From: an uncultured Dorea sp.
Lineage (GTDB): Bacteria > Bacillota > Clostridia > Lachnospirales > Lachnospiraceae
NCBI GenBank assembly: GCA_910579925.1
Contig: CAJTVY010000004.1
Location: 69,405-133,404 of the forward strand
Direction of reading: 5' to 3'
Length of the DNA: 64,000 nucleotides
Part shown: positions 26,897 through 37,327 of the stretch, piece by piece
Position numbering within the stretch: position 1 is the first letter of the stretch
How the letters are laid out: each line of letters starts with the position of its first letter
The notes under the pieces: generated by a model
Told to the model about the DNA's origin: nothing
The model's input: only the letters and a program-made list of their open reading frames with translations
Database searches by the model: none
Program-made: the position numbers and the translations under genes

Positions 26897-28063
26897 ATGA
26901 AGAATTATAGCAGAGTTTGCGCGAGAATCGATCTTGATGCAATAGAATATAACATGGAGATGATGAGGAAGAATATTGACGAAGGGGTGAAAGTCCTGTC
27001 GGTCATTAAATCAGACGGTTATGGACACGGCGCCCTGCAGGTGGCCCAGTTCCTTGCCGGAAAGGATTATATCTGGGGTTATGCGGTGGCCGCCCTTGAT
27101 GAAGGTATGATCCTTAGAAAGGGGGGCATTGAGAAACCGATTCTGGTGATGGGCTGTATTTTCCCGGAGCAGTGGGAGGAGATGCTGATCCATGAGATTC
27201 ATATGACAATCTATGACAGTGAGACGGCCAGACGCGTGTCTGATCTGGCGGTAAAGATGGATCGAAAGGCGTATATTCATCTGAAGATAGACACTGGTAT
27301 GTCCCGTCTTGGATTCCCGGCAAAGATGGATAGCATTCGCAGCATCGAAGAGATCAGCAGGATGCCGAATCTGGTGATCGAAGGTATGTATACCCATTTT
27401 GCCAGGGCAGACGAGACTGACAAGACGGATGCAAAAAGGCAGCTGACAGAATTTCTTGAGATGAAGAAGAAACTTTCCGAACTTGGAGTAAAGGCCGCTT
27501 ATTACCACTGCGCCAACAGTGCGGGTATTATTGATCTGCGGGAGGCGAATCTTGATATGGTGCGGGCGGGGATTGCGACCTATGGTCTGTATCCTTCTGA
27601 CGAGGTGAAGAAGGAACTGGTGCCGCTGCGTCCGGCTATGGAACTTGTAAGCCATGTAGTTCATGTGAAATGGGTTGAGGAAGGAACGCCGGTGAGTTAC
27701 GGGGGAACGTTCATTACAACGAGGCGGACGAGGATTGCTACCATTCCTGTGGGATACGGAGACGGATATCCCAGGAGCCTGTCGAATAAGGGGTATGTTC
27801 TGATCCGCGGAAAGAAGGCTCCGATCCTTGGTCGTGTCTGTATGGACCAGTTTATGGTGGACGTAACGCACATTGAAGGGGCGGCTTTTGGAGACCTGGT
27901 GACGCTGGTAGGACAAAATGGCGGGGAGTGCGTCACGGTGGAAGAACTTAGCGACCTGGCAGAGAAGCTCAGGTATGAATTTATCTGTAATTTCGGCAAG
28001 CGGGTTCCCAGAGAATTCCTTCGTCATGGGAAAGTGGTAGGGCAGATGGATTATTTTGCATAA
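26897..28063 (+). CDS. alr: Alanine racemase
   Basis: 388 residues. It interconverts L- and D-alanine for peptidoglycan. The PLP lysine is in VLSVIKSDGYGHGALQVAQFL (about residue 39; SDGYGHG in place of the commoner ADAYGHG). The PLP-phosphate and second catalytic regions are visible as YYHCANSAGI, VGYGDGYPRSLSNKG and GRVCMDQFMVDVTH, with the C-terminal beta domain complete. It follows the nnr gene by 33 bases and is followed by a MazF toxin gene, the familiar Firmicute alr-ndoA neighbourhood. Confidence 0.97.
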   Translation: MKNYSRVCARIDLDAIEYNMEMMRKNIDEGVKVLSVIKSDGYGHGALQVAQFLAGKDYIWGYAVAALDEGMILRKGGIEKPILVMGCIFPEQWEEMLIHEIHMTIYDSETARRVSDLAVKMDRKAYIHLKIDTGMSRLGFPAKMDSIRSIEEISRMPNLVIEGMYTHFARADETDKTDAKRQLTEFLEMKKKLSELGVKAAYYHCANSAGIIDLREANLDMVRAGIATYGLYPSDEVKKELVPLRPAMELVSHVVHVKWVEEGTPVSYGGTFITTRRTRIATIPVGYGDGYPRSLSNKGYVLIRGKKAPILGRVCMDQFMVDVTHIEGAAFGDLVTLVGQNGGECVTVEELSDLAEKLRYEFICNFGKRVPREFLRHGKVVGQMDYFA

Positions 28064-28134
28064 AAGATAGAATACATCCGATAAAAGATGGAAATACTCA
28101 TTTTATCTTTTAAGAAATCGGAGTGTGAAAAAGT

Positions 28135-28482
28135 GTGCAGGTAAGGCGTGGAGATATCTATTATGCAGATTTAAGCCCTGTAGTGGGCTCAGAACAAGGC
28201 GGCGTAAGGCCGGTGCTGATCATACAGAACGACGTGGGAAACAGGCATAGTCCGACGGTGATCTGCGCAGCCATTACGTCGCGTATGAATAAGGCGAAGC
28301 TGCCGACCCATGTGGAGATAGATGCGAGGCGTTATCAGATCGTGAAGAATTCGGTGGTTCTGTTAGAACAGGTCCGCACGATTGACAAACAAAGGCTTCG
28401 GGACCTGGTATGCCATCTGGATAAGGAGATAATGAACAGAGTAGATGAAGCGATAAAAGTCAGTTTTGAGCTTCATACATAG
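28135..28482 (+). CDS. ndoA: MazF/NdoA-type endoribonuclease toxin without adjacent antitoxin
   Basis: 115 residues, the length of Bacillus NdoA/MazF. The opening [31 protein letters not shown] is diagnostic of the PemK/MazF fold; later [24 protein letters not shown] and [15 protein letters not shown] match too. MazF cuts single-stranded RNA at short motifs. The start is GTG 28135 with GGAG 11 bases upstream. Only 71 bases separate it from alr, so the usual antitoxin gene (ndoAI/mazE) is missing here. An antitoxin may be encoded elsewhere, or the protein may be weak or otherwise controlled. Confidence 0.93.
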   Translation: MQVRRGDIYYADLSPVVGSEQGGVRPVLIIQNDVGNRHSPTVICAAITSRMNKAKLPTHVEIDARRYQIVKNSVVLLEQVRTIDKQRLRDLVCHLDKEIMNRVDEAIKVSFELHT

Positions 28483-28520
28483 AGTGCTCGAAGATAGAAA
28501 AGGAGTAGAAGACAGTAATT

Positions 28521-29315
28521 ATGGAAGAGGGCAGTTTGTTCCAACGGATGAAACATCTGTTAAGGGGCGAGGATGAACTGGATGAGGGGGCCCAGAAGGA
28601 AGCGGCGGGGCTGATTCACAATATCATCCGTTACATGGATAAGGACGCAAAGGACATCATGACCCACCGGAAGCATATTGTAACCATCGACGGCGAGGAA
28701 AAGCTGGAGGAGGGGCTGAAGTTTATGCTGGAAGAGAATTTTTCCAGATTTCCGGTGTGTGCAGGCGATATTGACGAGATCATAGGGATTCTGCACCTGC
28801 GGGAAGCGATGTCCTGCTATCTTGATGAAAAATTCCGGCAGGTTCCCCTTAAGGACCTGAAGGGATACATAAGGCCGGCGGCGTTTATTCCTGAGACGAA
28901 GAGTATTGATACGCTGTTTAAGGAGATGCAGTCGGACCAGAACCATATCCGTATCGTGCTGGACGAGTACGGGCAGACTTCGGGGCTGGTGACTATGGAG
29001 GATATTTTAGAAGAGATCGTGGGAAATATCCTTGACGAGCACGATGAGGAGGATGAGCGGATCAGAGAACTTCAGGACGGAAAACTTCTGGTGAACGGAA
29101 TGGTTGATCTGGAGGATCTGGAGGATCTGCTTCCGATTGTGTTCGAGAAGGAGGAGTATGAGACGCTCAACGGTTTTCTGATCTGGCAGCTTGGCCGGAT
29201 TCCGGGAGAGGACGAGCAGTGCGTCGTTGATTATGAAGGGTATCGGTTTATGGTTCTTCTGGTGGATAATAATACAATCCAGAGGGTTAGGATTGAAAAA
29301 CGGTGGGAAGAGTGA
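28521..29315 (+). CDS. CBS-pair / CorC_HlyC domain protein
   Basis: 264 residues, soluble. Two CBS domains (about 42-105 and 108-165; IMTHRKHIVTIDGEE and IRIVLDEYGQTSGLVTMEDILEEIVGNI) are followed by a CorC_HlyC transporter-associated domain (about 180-262; LLVNGMVDLEDLEDLLPI and FLIWQLGRIPGEDE). The membrane CNNM/DUF21 part found in the longer family members is absent, so it resembles E. coli CorC. Likely tied to Mg2+/Co2+ homeostasis through nucleotide sensing. The label hemolysin often used for this family has little support. Confidence 0.88.
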   Translation: MEEGSLFQRMKHLLRGEDELDEGAQKEAAGLIHNIIRYMDKDAKDIMTHRKHIVTIDGEEKLEEGLKFMLEENFSRFPVCAGDIDEIIGILHLREAMSCYLDEKFRQVPLKDLKGYIRPAAFIPETKSIDTLFKEMQSDQNHIRIVLDEYGQTSGLVTMEDILEEIVGNILDEHDEEDERIRELQDGKLLVNGMVDLEDLEDLLPIVFEKEEYETLNGFLIWQLGRIPGEDEQCVVDYEGYRFMVLLVDNNTIQRVRIEKRWEE

Positions 29316-29354
29316 TAGAATAATCTCGATTAGAATAGGAGAGAGGTAGGAACG

Positions 29355-30086
29355 ATGTCAGGACATTCAAAATTTGCCAATATCAAACATAAAAAGGAAA
29401 AAAATGATGCCGCTAAAGGAAAGATCTTTACGAAGATCGGTAAGGAACTGGCTGTTGCGGTAAAAGAGGGAGGAAGCGCAGACCCTGCCAACAACAGCCG
29501 TCTTCGGGACGTGATTGCCAAGGCGAAAGCCAACAATATGCCTAACGATACGATTGACCGCAATATCAAACGGGCGGACAGTGATGCCAATGCGGCGAAT
29601 TATGAGCATATTACATATGAAGGGTACGGCCCGAACGGCACGGCGATCATCGTAGAGACGCTGACGGACAATAAGAATCGTACGGCTTCCAACGTAAAGA
29701 ATGCATTTACTAAGGGAAATGGTAATGTGGGCACGCCGGGATGTGTTTCTTTTATGTTCGACAAGAAGGGACAGATTGTGGTAGACAAGGAGGAGTACGA
29801 GGGCGACTCGGACGAGCTGATGATGACGGCGCTTGATGCGGGAGCAGAGGATTTCGTGGAGGAAGAGGACAGTTTCGAGATTCTGACTGCTCCGGATGAT
29901 TTCAGCGCAGTCCGGGTGGCCCTTGAGGAAGCGGGAATTAAGATGGCGGCTGCAGAGGTGACGATGATTCCCCAGACTTACGTGGAACTGACGGATGAGA
30001 AGGATATTGCCAGCATCCAGAAGACTCTGGATATGCTGGATGACGACGACGATGTACAGGATGTGTATCACAACTGGGATGAATAA
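29355..30086 (+). CDS. yebC: YebC/PmpR family regulatory protein
   Basis: 243 residues. The start [27 protein letters not shown] is the family hallmark, followed by [18 protein letters not shown] and [23 protein letters not shown]. The acidic C-terminus ([15 protein letters not shown]) is also typical. Members were first described as transcription factors and later linked to translation, where TACO1/YebC help ribosomes at proline-rich stretches. Full length, good ribosome site (GGAGAGAGG). Confidence 0.96.
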   Translation: MSGHSKFANIKHKKEKNDAAKGKIFTKIGKELAVAVKEGGSADPANNSRLRDVIAKAKANNMPNDTIDRNIKRADSDANAANYEHITYEGYGPNGTAIIVETLTDNKNRTASNVKNAFTKGNGNVGTPGCVSFMFDKKGQIVVDKEEYEGDSDELMMTALDAGAEDFVEEEDSFEILTAPDDFSAVRVALEEAGIKMAAAEVTMIPQTYVELTDEKDIASIQKTLDMLDDDDDVQDVYHNWDE

Positions 30087-30136
30087 TATAACGAAAGCGG
30101 ATGGGAGGATTCCTGGATTCTGGCGGAGGAAAACGG

Positions 30137-30913
30137 ATGGAAGAGACTAGGAAGAAGCTGGAAGATTTCTTTGATGAGATGGTTAAAAATATGAAGTATT
30201 TCAAGAGGAAATCCTATGAGCAGTTTTTTAAAGACACTTATGAGAAGTACAGGGATCTGATGGCATCCCTTCCCGTTCTTTGCGAGGGGGAAGGCCTGGA
30301 GGCAGAGGAAGCCCTGGAAGAGCTGGCGGGCGCTATTCCCATGTATGCCAGAAGTAAGTTTCTTGAGGTGCCGAAACGGAAGAAAGAACCGACAGGGATC
30401 GACTATAATATGGCAATGGCCGTCTATGTGGTTCCGATGCTGGTTTATCAGCATGATCCTGTGAACGAGCGGATTGCCACTCGTATGGTAGAGATCTGGA
30501 ATGAGAGCAAGGTAACGGGACTTCCGCTTCAGAAGTCGAATTATGAGCAGATTGCCGGAGGATTTCGGAAAGGCCTGTGCTTTATTACGACGGCTGTCTG
30601 CGAATACCAGGGAAAAACGGACGAATGCCAGGAACTGACAACGCTTCGGGAATACCGGGACCAGTATCTCGGACAGTCGCAGGAAGGGTGCGCCATGGTA
30701 GAGGAATATTATGAGATCGCCCCGATTCTTGTGCTTTCTATCGAGATGCACAGGGAGCCAGGGAAGATTTATGAAGAAATTTACCAGGAATATCTTCGGC
30801 CATGCGTGGAATATGCGAAGAAGAAAGAAAATGAGAAGTGTAGGGATCTGTATGCTGATATGGTAGGAAGTCTGAGGCAGAGGTTTGCGCCTTCGCATTT
30901 AAACAGGGTATGA
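30137..30913 (+). CDS. CFI-box protein of unknown function
   Basis: 258 residues, not assigned a function. About 170-215 carries the CFI-box pattern seen in many Firmicute proteins: GLCFITTAVCEYQGKTDECQ, then LTTLREYRDQYL and the EEYYEIAP end. The N-terminal half is helical and charged with no signal peptide. Conserved cysteines in the box could bind metal or be modified. The ATG at 30137 is 6 bases after GGAGGA; an in-frame ATG at 30101 lacks a site. It lies 50 bases after yebC and 35 before the sulfhydrylase gene. Confidence 0.7.
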   Translation: MEETRKKLEDFFDEMVKNMKYFKRKSYEQFFKDTYEKYRDLMASLPVLCEGEGLEAEEALEELAGAIPMYARSKFLEVPKRKKEPTGIDYNMAMAVYVVPMLVYQHDPVNERIATRMVEIWNESKVTGLPLQKSNYEQIAGGFRKGLCFITTAVCEYQGKTDECQELTTLREYRDQYLGQSQEGCAMVEEYYEIAPILVLSIEMHREPGKIYEEIYQEYLRPCVEYAKKKENEKCRDLYADMVGSLRQRFAPSHLNRV

Positions 30914-30948
30914 CATATCTGTTAAGAATAAAGGAGAGATAAGGTATT

Positions 30949-32229
30949 ATGAGTGATTATAAGACAGAAACCAAATGTATCCAGTCAGGATATACGCCGG
31001 GCAACGGGGAGCCCAGAGTGCTGCCTATCTGCCAGAGCACTACGTTTAAATATGGATCCAGCGAGCAGATGGGGCGTCTGTTTGATCTGGAGGAATCAGG
31101 GTATTTCTACACACGTCTCCAGAATCCTACCAATGACGCTGTGGCAGCGAAGATCTGTGACCTGGAGGGCGGCGTGGCTGCCATGCTGACATCTTCCGGA
31201 CAGGCTGCGAATTTTTACGCCGTAATGAATATCGCCCAGGCAGGAGACCATGTGGTGTGTGCATCCGCGGTTTATGGAGGAACCTATAATCTCTATGCCC
31301 ATACCATCCGTAAGATGGGAGTCGAGGCCACGTTTGTGGACCCTGACTGTACAGAGGAAGAATTAAACGCAGCATTCCGTGAGAATACAAAGGCGGTGTT
31401 CGGAGAGACGATTGCTAACCCGGCGCTTGTGGTTCTGGATTTCGAGAAGTTTGCAAAGGCGGCTCATGATCACGGAGTTCCTTTTATCGTGGACAATACC
31501 TTTGCCACGCCTGTAAACTGCAGGCCTTTTGAGTGGGGAGCGGATATTGTAACCCATTCCACCACGAAATATATGGACGGTCATGCCGCCTGTGTAGGCG
31601 GCGCCATCGTTGACAGCGGCAATTTTGACTGGGCGGCTTATGGAGAGAAGTTTCCGGGCCTTACGATGCCGGACGAGACGTATCACGGGATCGTCTATAC
31701 AGAACGGTTCGGCAAAGGGGCTTATATCACGAAGGCAACGGCACAGTTAATGCGGGACTTAGGTTCGATCCAGTCTCCTCAGAATGCGTTTCTTTTGAAT
31801 CTGGGACTTGAGACGCTTCATCTTCGGATGGAAAGACATTGTGAGAATGGGATAAAGGCGGCGGAGTTTTTGAGAAGACATGAGAAGGTGGCGTGGGTGA
31901 ACTGCCCGTCGCTGCCTGGCGACAGGTATTATGACCTGGCACAGAAATATATGCCCAAGGGCACCTGTGGGGTAATCACGTTTGGACTTAAGGGCGGCAG
32001 GCAGGCGGCGGTTCGGATGATGGACAGTCTGAAAATGATTGCAATCGTAACCCATGTAGCGGATGCAAGAAGCTGTGTGCTTCACCCGGCCAGCCATACT
32101 CACCGCCAGATGAATGACCAGGAACTGCTTGAGGCCGGCGTACAGCCGGATCTGATCCGGTTCAGTGTGGGGATTGAGCACATTGATGATATTGTGGCGG
32201 ATCTTTCCCAGGCGTTAGAACAGGTATAA
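30949..32229 (+). CDS. metY: O-acetylhomoserine sulfhydrylase (aminocarboxypropyltransferase)
   Basis: 426 residues, the usual length. A PLP enzyme of the Cys/Met metabolism family that joins O-acetylhomoserine with sulfide to give homocysteine. The N-terminus YKTETKCIQSGYTPGNGEPR, the YTRLQNPTNDAV segment, SSGQAANFYAVMNI and the PLP lysine motif THSTTKYMDGHAACVGGA are all present, and the C-terminal CVLHPASHTHRQM confirms the sulfhydrylase branch. It makes homocysteine, which links to LuxS (63270) in the methyl cycle. A strong terminator is not obvious after it. Confidence 0.95.
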   Translation: MSDYKTETKCIQSGYTPGNGEPRVLPICQSTTFKYGSSEQMGRLFDLEESGYFYTRLQNPTNDAVAAKICDLEGGVAAMLTSSGQAANFYAVMNIAQAGDHVVCASAVYGGTYNLYAHTIRKMGVEATFVDPDCTEEELNAAFRENTKAVFGETIANPALVVLDFEKFAKAAHDHGVPFIVDNTFATPVNCRPFEWGADIVTHSTTKYMDGHAACVGGAIVDSGNFDWAAYGEKFPGLTMPDETYHGIVYTERFGKGAYITKATAQLMRDLGSIQSPQNAFLLNLGLETLHLRMERHCENGIKAAEFLRRHEKVAWVNCPSLPGDRYYDLAQKYMPKGTCGVITFGLKGGRQAAVRMMDSLKMIAIVTHVADARSCVLHPASHTHRQMNDQELLEAGVQPDLIRFSVGIEHIDDIVADLSQALEQV

Positions 32230-32300
32230 CATGTATATGGTATAAAATATGTAAAACACTTCCATACTAATGAGTAAAAATATGTATGGAGGTGTTTTTT

Positions 32301-32999
32301 ATGTCAGACGGAGTACGTGAAGAACAGAAAAGGGAAGAAATCAAGGAAATGGGCAGTGTGGATCTTGAGGGAAGCAAGAACCGGCATAAAATCAAACTGC
32401 TGACCGTGATCGGGGAGATTGAGGGCCATGAGGCAGTTGCGGGAAACGCCAAATCTACCAAGTATGAACATCTGCTGCCTCTTCTTGCCGAGGTGGAGGA
32501 CAGCGACGAGATTGAGGGGCTTCTGATTCTTCTGAATACTTTAGGAGGAGATGTGGAGGCGGGCCTGTCCATTGCGGAGATGATTGCATCTTTAAGCAAG
32601 CCTACGGTTTCCCTGGTGCTTGGAGGCAGCCATTCTATCGGCGGGCCGCTGGCTGTCTCGGCAAAATATTCCTTTATTGTTCCTAGCGGGACCATGATTA
32701 TCCATCCTGTGCGTTCTAACGGAATGTTCATTGGTATCACTCAGAGCCTGCGCAATATGATCAGAACCCAGGACCGGATTACCCGGTTTCTTGCAGACCA
32801 TTCCCATATGACCCAGAAGCGGATTGAAGAGCTGATGTTAAACCAGACAGAACTGGTGAAAGACGTAGGAACACTGCTGGAAGGAAAGGACGCCGTGCGG
32901 GAAGGTCTGATTGACGAAGTGGGCGGAATGAGCGAGGCATTGAATAAATTGCACGAAATGATTGATGAGTGCCGCAGGAAAAAGAGTGAAAATAGGTAA
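32301..32999 (+). CDS. tepA: ClpP-like serine protease of the TepA family
   Basis: 232 residues. It belongs to the ClpP/crotonase-like fold. The nucleophile region is [15 protein letters not shown] and the catalytic histidine region [15 protein letters not shown]; the preceding [18 protein letters not shown] is the ClpP-type oxyanion strand. TepA has been described in Bacillus as affecting protein translocation and spore development. The next gene is ftsK/spoIIIE, the same order as ymfB-spoIIIE in Bacillus. ATG 32301 is chosen since GGAGGT lies 7 bases upstream; an in-frame ATG (32286) lies within that site region. Confidence 0.88.
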   Translation: MSDGVREEQKREEIKEMGSVDLEGSKNRHKIKLLTVIGEIEGHEAVAGNAKSTKYEHLLPLLAEVEDSDEIEGLLILLNTLGGDVEAGLSIAEMIASLSKPTVSLVLGGSHSIGGPLAVSAKYSFIVPSGTMIIHPVRSNGMFIGITQSLRNMIRTQDRITRFLADHSHMTQKRIEELMLNQTELVKDVGTLLEGKDAVREGLIDEVGGMSEALNKLHEMIDECRRKKSENR

Positions 33000-33063
33000 T
33001 GACAGCCCTTTTCAAAAATGCTATACTGTTATTGCATTATTTTGCCAGAATAAGGGGGAGAGT

Positions 33064-35553
33064 ATGATGGCAGCTAAAGCAAAAAAACAGGGGAGCAGAA
33101 AAACGGCGAAAAAAAAGAACACGGAGACGAGTTTTGTAGGGACGGAGATTTTCATATGGATGACACTTGCAGTCAGTATCCTGCTGATGATCAGTAACTT
33201 TGGATTCGGCGGGTTTGTAGGGGAACTGCTTGCCGGAATGATGGAAGATCTCTTCGGCTGGGTGGCCTATGCAATCCCATTCGTCCTGTTCGGTTCCGTG
33301 ACATTTATCATATCGAACCGGGGAAATCCGAACGCTTATGTGAAGGTGGGGGCAATTTTGTGTCTGATGGCTCTCGTCTGCACATTTCTCCATCTTGTGG
33401 ATCGAAAAGGCGGTCTGTTCGGGGAACTGCTTGGGGGGATCCTCACACCGGCTATCGGGATTGCAGGCGCTTATGTGGTAGATGTGATTCTGATGATCAT
33501 CTGTCTTGTGGTTATTACAGGGAAGTCTGTCCTTAAGGGAGTCAGGAGCCAGAGCGGGAAGGTGTATGACCGGGCGAAACAGGATGCCGCACGCAGGCGC
33601 GAGATGGCAGAAGAACGCAGGATGATGAAAGAGACGGAGCCGAAGGACGTGAAAAGGGGGGCTTCTAAGAAATCCCGGAAGAGAAGCGACAAGCATGTGG
33701 AGGGCGTTTCTTTCAATACGGAGATTGCCAGAGATACTTTGGCGGTACAGGAAGCCGCTCCGGAACCGGCAGAGGCAAAACAAGAGCTTTTAAAGGCTGA
33801 AGCCCAGGAAAAGAACGTCCCGGCCGGGGAGATGGATTTTGTGATTAACCGGGGCAGCGATGCGTATTCAGACGAGGAGATGCCGATGGGAAGCGGGCCG
33901 GAAGAACCGGGAGCGTCCATGGACGCAGGCGTACCTCAGATGAAAGAGTCTGCGGCCATGCAGGAAGAGGCGCCGGCGGCAAAGAGCCGGAAGAAGAGCG
34001 CAAAGGTGAAGGAGGAGTCCGCAGATGAGACGGCGGCCGTGGCTTCTGCCATTGCCTGTGCGAATCAGAAGCCGAAGAAAGAGTATCACATGCCGCCGGT
34101 TTCCCTGCTTAAAAAGGGAACCAGGCAGAAGGGCGAGTCCGATATCCAGCTCAGGGAGACGGCCATGAAGCTTCAGCAGATCTTACAGAATTTCGGGGTG
34201 AAGGTCACCGTGACCAACGTAAGCTGCGGCCCTTCCGTCACCCGATATGAATTGCAGCCGGAGATGGGGGTCAAGGTCAGTAAGATTGTAGGGCTTTCCG
34301 ATGATATCAAGCTTAATCTTGCGGCGGCGGATATTCGTATTGAGGCGCCGATTCCTGGAAAGGCGGCGGTGGGCATTGAAGTGCCCAATAAGGAGAATTC
34401 GCCGGTTATGTTCCGGGATCTGCTGGAATCCCCGGAGTTTCAGAACAGCAATTCCAGGATCTCGTTTGCAGTTGGTAAGGACATTGCCGGCAAGGCCGTG
34501 GTGTCGGACATTGGGAAGATGCCCCATGTGCTGATTGCGGGCCAGACGGGTTCCGGTAAGTCTGTGTGCATCAATACGCTGATTATGAGTATTCTATACA
34601 AGGCGAGGCCCGATGAGGTGAAACTCATCATGATTGACCCGAAGGTCGTTGAGTTGAGCGTTTATAACGGAATTCCGCATCTGATGATTCCGGTAGTGAC
34701 GGACCCGAAGAAGGCGGCAGGCGCACTGAACTGGGCGGTTGCCGAGATGGACCGGCGTTACCGGGTATTTGCAGAGTACGGTGTCAGGGATATGAAGGGA
34801 TACAATGAGAAGATACAGTCTGAGCCGCCTGTAGACGGAGTTTCAAAGGAACCGCTGCCGCAGATCATCGTAATTGTGGACGAGCTGGCGGATCTGATGA
34901 TGACGGCGCCAGGGGAAGTGGAGGGTGCGATCTGCCGTCTGGCGCAGCTTGCAAGAGCGGCAGGGATCCATCTGGTCATTGCGACTCAGAGGCCGTCTGT
35001 CAATGTCATCACAGGGCTTATCAAGGCAAATATGCCCTCCAGGATTGCGTTTTCCGTGTCCCAGGGCGTTGATTCCCGGACGATCATTGATATGAACGGG
35101 GCGGAACGGCTTCTGGGAAAGGGAGATATGCTGTTCTATCCGGCGGGATATCTCAAACCCGCCAGAGTACAGGGCGCTTTCGTCTCAGACAAAGAAGTAC
35201 AGGATGTAGTGGATTTCCTCAAAGCTCACAGTGAAGAGGTTACATACGATGAAGAAGTGGTGAACCATGTGAATACCAGCCCGGTGGGCGGGGCGGCGGC
35301 TTCTTTGGGCGCACCGGAGGAGGAGGCTCATGACGCTTATTTTGTAGAGGCGGGGCGGCTTATCATTGATAAGGATAAGGCATCCATCGGGATGCTGCAG
35401 AGGGCGTTTAAGATCGGGTTTAACCGTGCGGCCAGGATTATGGACCAGCTTGCCGAGGCAGGGGTCGTAGGACCGGAAGAAGGAACAAAACCCAGGAAGG
35501 TGCTGATGGCGCCTGAGGAATTTGACCAGTTCGTATCGGGTAATGAAGCCTGA
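33064..35553 (+). CDS. ftsK: DNA translocase FtsK/SpoIIIE
   Basis: 829 residues. Four transmembrane helices lie in about 28-165. An acidic and Lys-rich linker (about 170-350) leads to the motor. Walker A is [17 protein letters not shown] (about 494-510), Walker [21 protein letters not shown] (about 600-620), and [21 protein letters not shown] is the family signature. The C-terminal gamma winged helix (about 755-829; [21 protein letters not shown]) reads DNA polarity sequences. It pumps chromosomes at division or into the forespore. Either ATG 33064 or 33067 may be used after GGGGGAG. Confidence 0.97.
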   Translation: MMAAKAKKQGSRKTAKKKNTETSFVGTEIFIWMTLAVSILLMISNFGFGGFVGELLAGMMEDLFGWVAYAIPFVLFGSVTFIISNRGNPNAYVKVGAILCLMALVCTFLHLVDRKGGLFGELLGGILTPAIGIAGAYVVDVILMIICLVVITGKSVLKGVRSQSGKVYDRAKQDAARRREMAEERRMMKETEPKDVKRGASKKSRKRSDKHVEGVSFNTEIARDTLAVQEAAPEPAEAKQELLKAEAQEKNVPAGEMDFVINRGSDAYSDEEMPMGSGPEEPGASMDAGVPQMKESAAMQEEAPAAKSRKKSAKVKEESADETAAVASAIACANQKPKKEYHMPPVSLLKKGTRQKGESDIQLRETAMKLQQILQNFGVKVTVTNVSCGPSVTRYELQPEMGVKVSKIVGLSDDIKLNLAAADIRIEAPIPGKAAVGIEVPNKENSPVMFRDLLESPEFQNSNSRISFAVGKDIAGKAVVSDIGKMPHVLIAGQTGSGKSVCINTLIMSILYKARPDEVKLIMIDPKVVELSVYNGIPHLMIPVVTDPKKAAGALNWAVAEMDRRYRVFAEYGVRDMKGYNEKIQSEPPVDGVSKEPLPQIIVIVDELADLMMTAPGEVEGAICRLAQLARAAGIHLVIATQRPSVNVITGLIKANMPSRIAFSVSQGVDSRTIIDMNGAERLLGKGDMLFYPAGYLKPARVQGAFVSDKEVQDVVDFLKAHSEEVTYDEEVVNHVNTSPVGGAAASLGAPEEEAHDAYFVEAGRLIIDKDKASIGMLQRAFKIGFNRAARIMDQLAEAGVVGPEEGTKPRKVLMAPEEFDQFVSGNEA

Positions 35554-35600
35554 AATCAGAACATAGAAAACTGTAAACCAAAGAAAGGATGGGGAATGCG

Positions 35601-37271
35601 ATGAAAACAGATATCCAGATTGCACAGGAAGCACAGATGACGCACATTAAGGATGTAGCGAAAGCCGTTGGAATCGGGGAGGAGGAACTGGAGTTCTACG
35701 GGAAGTACAAGGCGAAGCTGTCCGATGAGGTATGGGAGAGAATCAAGGATCGGCCGGACGGGAAACTGGTGCTTGTGACGGCGATCAACCCGACCCCTGC
35801 AGGGGAAGGAAAGACCACCACCACGGTGGGACTGGGGCAGGCCCTGGCAAAGCTTGATAAAAAGGCGATCATAGCCCTTCGGGAACCGTCTCTTGGCCCG
35901 TGTTTCGGGATTAAGGGGGGAGCGGCAGGAGGCGGATATGCCCAGGTGGTGCCCATGGAGGATCTGAACCTTCATTTTACCGGAGATTTTCATGCGATTA
36001 CATCGGCGAATAATCTGCTGGCAGCCATGCTTGACAACCATATTCAGCAGGGCAATGCGCTTCAGATTGATCCCAGACAGGTAGTATGGAAACGCTGCCT
36101 GGATATGAATGACCGGAATCTGCGTAATATTGTGGTCGGCCTGGGGAACAAGATGGACGGTATGGTCAGAGAAGATCATTTCGTGATCACGGTTGCTTCC
36201 GAGATCATGGCGATTCTCTGTCTGGCAGAAGATATACAGGATCTGAAAGAGCGTCTCGGAAGGATCATTGTGGCGTATAATTTTAACGGCGACCCGGTAA
36301 CGGCAGAGGAATTAAAGGCTACAGGAGCCATGACTGCTCTTCTGAAAGATGCTATTAAGCCTAATCTGATTCAGACGCTGGAGCATACGCCTGCGCTGGT
36401 GCACGGGGGGCCGTTTGCGAATATTGCCCATGGCTGCAACAGTGTAAGGGCTACCAGGATGGCGCTTAAATTAAGCGATATCACGGTGACGGAGGCAGGA
36501 TTCGGCGCAGACTTAGGCGCAGAGAAGTTCCTGGATATCAAGTGCCGCAAGGCCGGTTTCCGTCCGGATGCAGTAGTTCTGGTTGCAACTGTGCGCGCTT
36601 TGAAGTATAATGGTGGAGTTGCGAAGGAGGATCTTGGGAAGGAAGATCTTCAGGCGCTGGAAAGGGGAATCGTGAATCTTGAGAAACATATCGAGAATAT
36701 CAAGAAATACGATGTCCCGGTGGTAGTGACGCTGAATTCATTTGTGACAGATACCAGGGCAGAGAATGAATACATCCGAAAGTTCTGTGAGGAGAAAGGC
36801 TGTGAGTTTGCGCTTTCTGAAGTATGGGAGAAGGGCGGCGAGGGAGGAATCGCTCTGGCTCATAAGGTTCTTCATACTTTAGAGCACAAGGAGAGCGGTT
36901 TCCATACCCTGTATCCAGACGAGATGTCTCTGGAAGAGAAGATTGAGACGATTGCAAAGGAAATCTATGGAGCCGGCGGGGTTGTCTATGAGCCGGCGGC
37001 GAAGAAGCAGCTTGCCAAGATTACCTCTATGGGATTTGGCTCTCTTCCGGTCTGCATGGCCAAGAATCAGTATTCGTTGTCTGACGATGCGAAGAAGCTG
37101 GGACGGCCCACGGATTTTGACATTCATATCAGAGAAGTCTATGTCAGCGCGGGAGCGGGATTTGTTGTTGCGCTCACAGGAGCGATTATGACGATGCCTG
37201 GTCTGCCGAAAGTTCCGGCGGCGAACGGGATTGACGTATCGGACGATGGGAAGATCACCGGATTGTTTTAG
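35601..37271 (+). CDS. fhs: Formate-tetrahydrofolate ligase
   Basis: 556 residues, standard length. It activates formate on tetrahydrofolate with ATP to 10-formyl-THF. The P-loop is [21 protein letters not shown]; other signatures are [51 protein letters not shown] and [13 protein letters not shown]. The start [11 protein letters not shown] at 35601 matches the family; ATG 35589 lies on the ribosome site. Together with fchA, folD and glyA (44221-47046) it forms a complete formate-to-serine C1 set. Confidence 0.98.
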   Translation: MKTDIQIAQEAQMTHIKDVAKAVGIGEEELEFYGKYKAKLSDEVWERIKDRPDGKLVLVTAINPTPAGEGKTTTTVGLGQALAKLDKKAIIALREPSLGPCFGIKGGAAGGGYAQVVPMEDLNLHFTGDFHAITSANNLLAAMLDNHIQQGNALQIDPRQVVWKRCLDMNDRNLRNIVVGLGNKMDGMVREDHFVITVASEIMAILCLAEDIQDLKERLGRIIVAYNFNGDPVTAEELKATGAMTALLKDAIKPNLIQTLEHTPALVHGGPFANIAHGCNSVRATRMALKLSDITVTEAGFGADLGAEKFLDIKCRKAGFRPDAVVLVATVRALKYNGGVAKEDLGKEDLQALERGIVNLEKHIENIKKYDVPVVVTLNSFVTDTRAENEYIRKFCEEKGCEFALSEVWEKGGEGGIALAHKVLHTLEHKESGFHTLYPDEMSLEEKIETIAKEIYGAGGVVYEPAAKKQLAKITSMGFGSLPVCMAKNQYSLSDDAKKLGRPTDFDIHIREVYVSAGAGFVVALTGAIMTMPGLPKVPAANGIDVSDDGKITGLF

Positions 37272-37327
37272 AAAAACCTGCCGGAATCTGTATGCGGTAA
37301 CGGCGGGAAGTAGGGGGGTCTCTTAAG

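Noticed and set aside
27011..28027. 338-codon open frame on the minus strand
   Set aside because: It lies wholly antisense to alr, has no family features and a composition typical of a shadow frame.
28088..28144. 18-codon ORF between alr and mazF as a possible antitoxin
   Set aside because: No ribosome binding site, too short for MazE/NdoAI, and it overlaps the toxin start.
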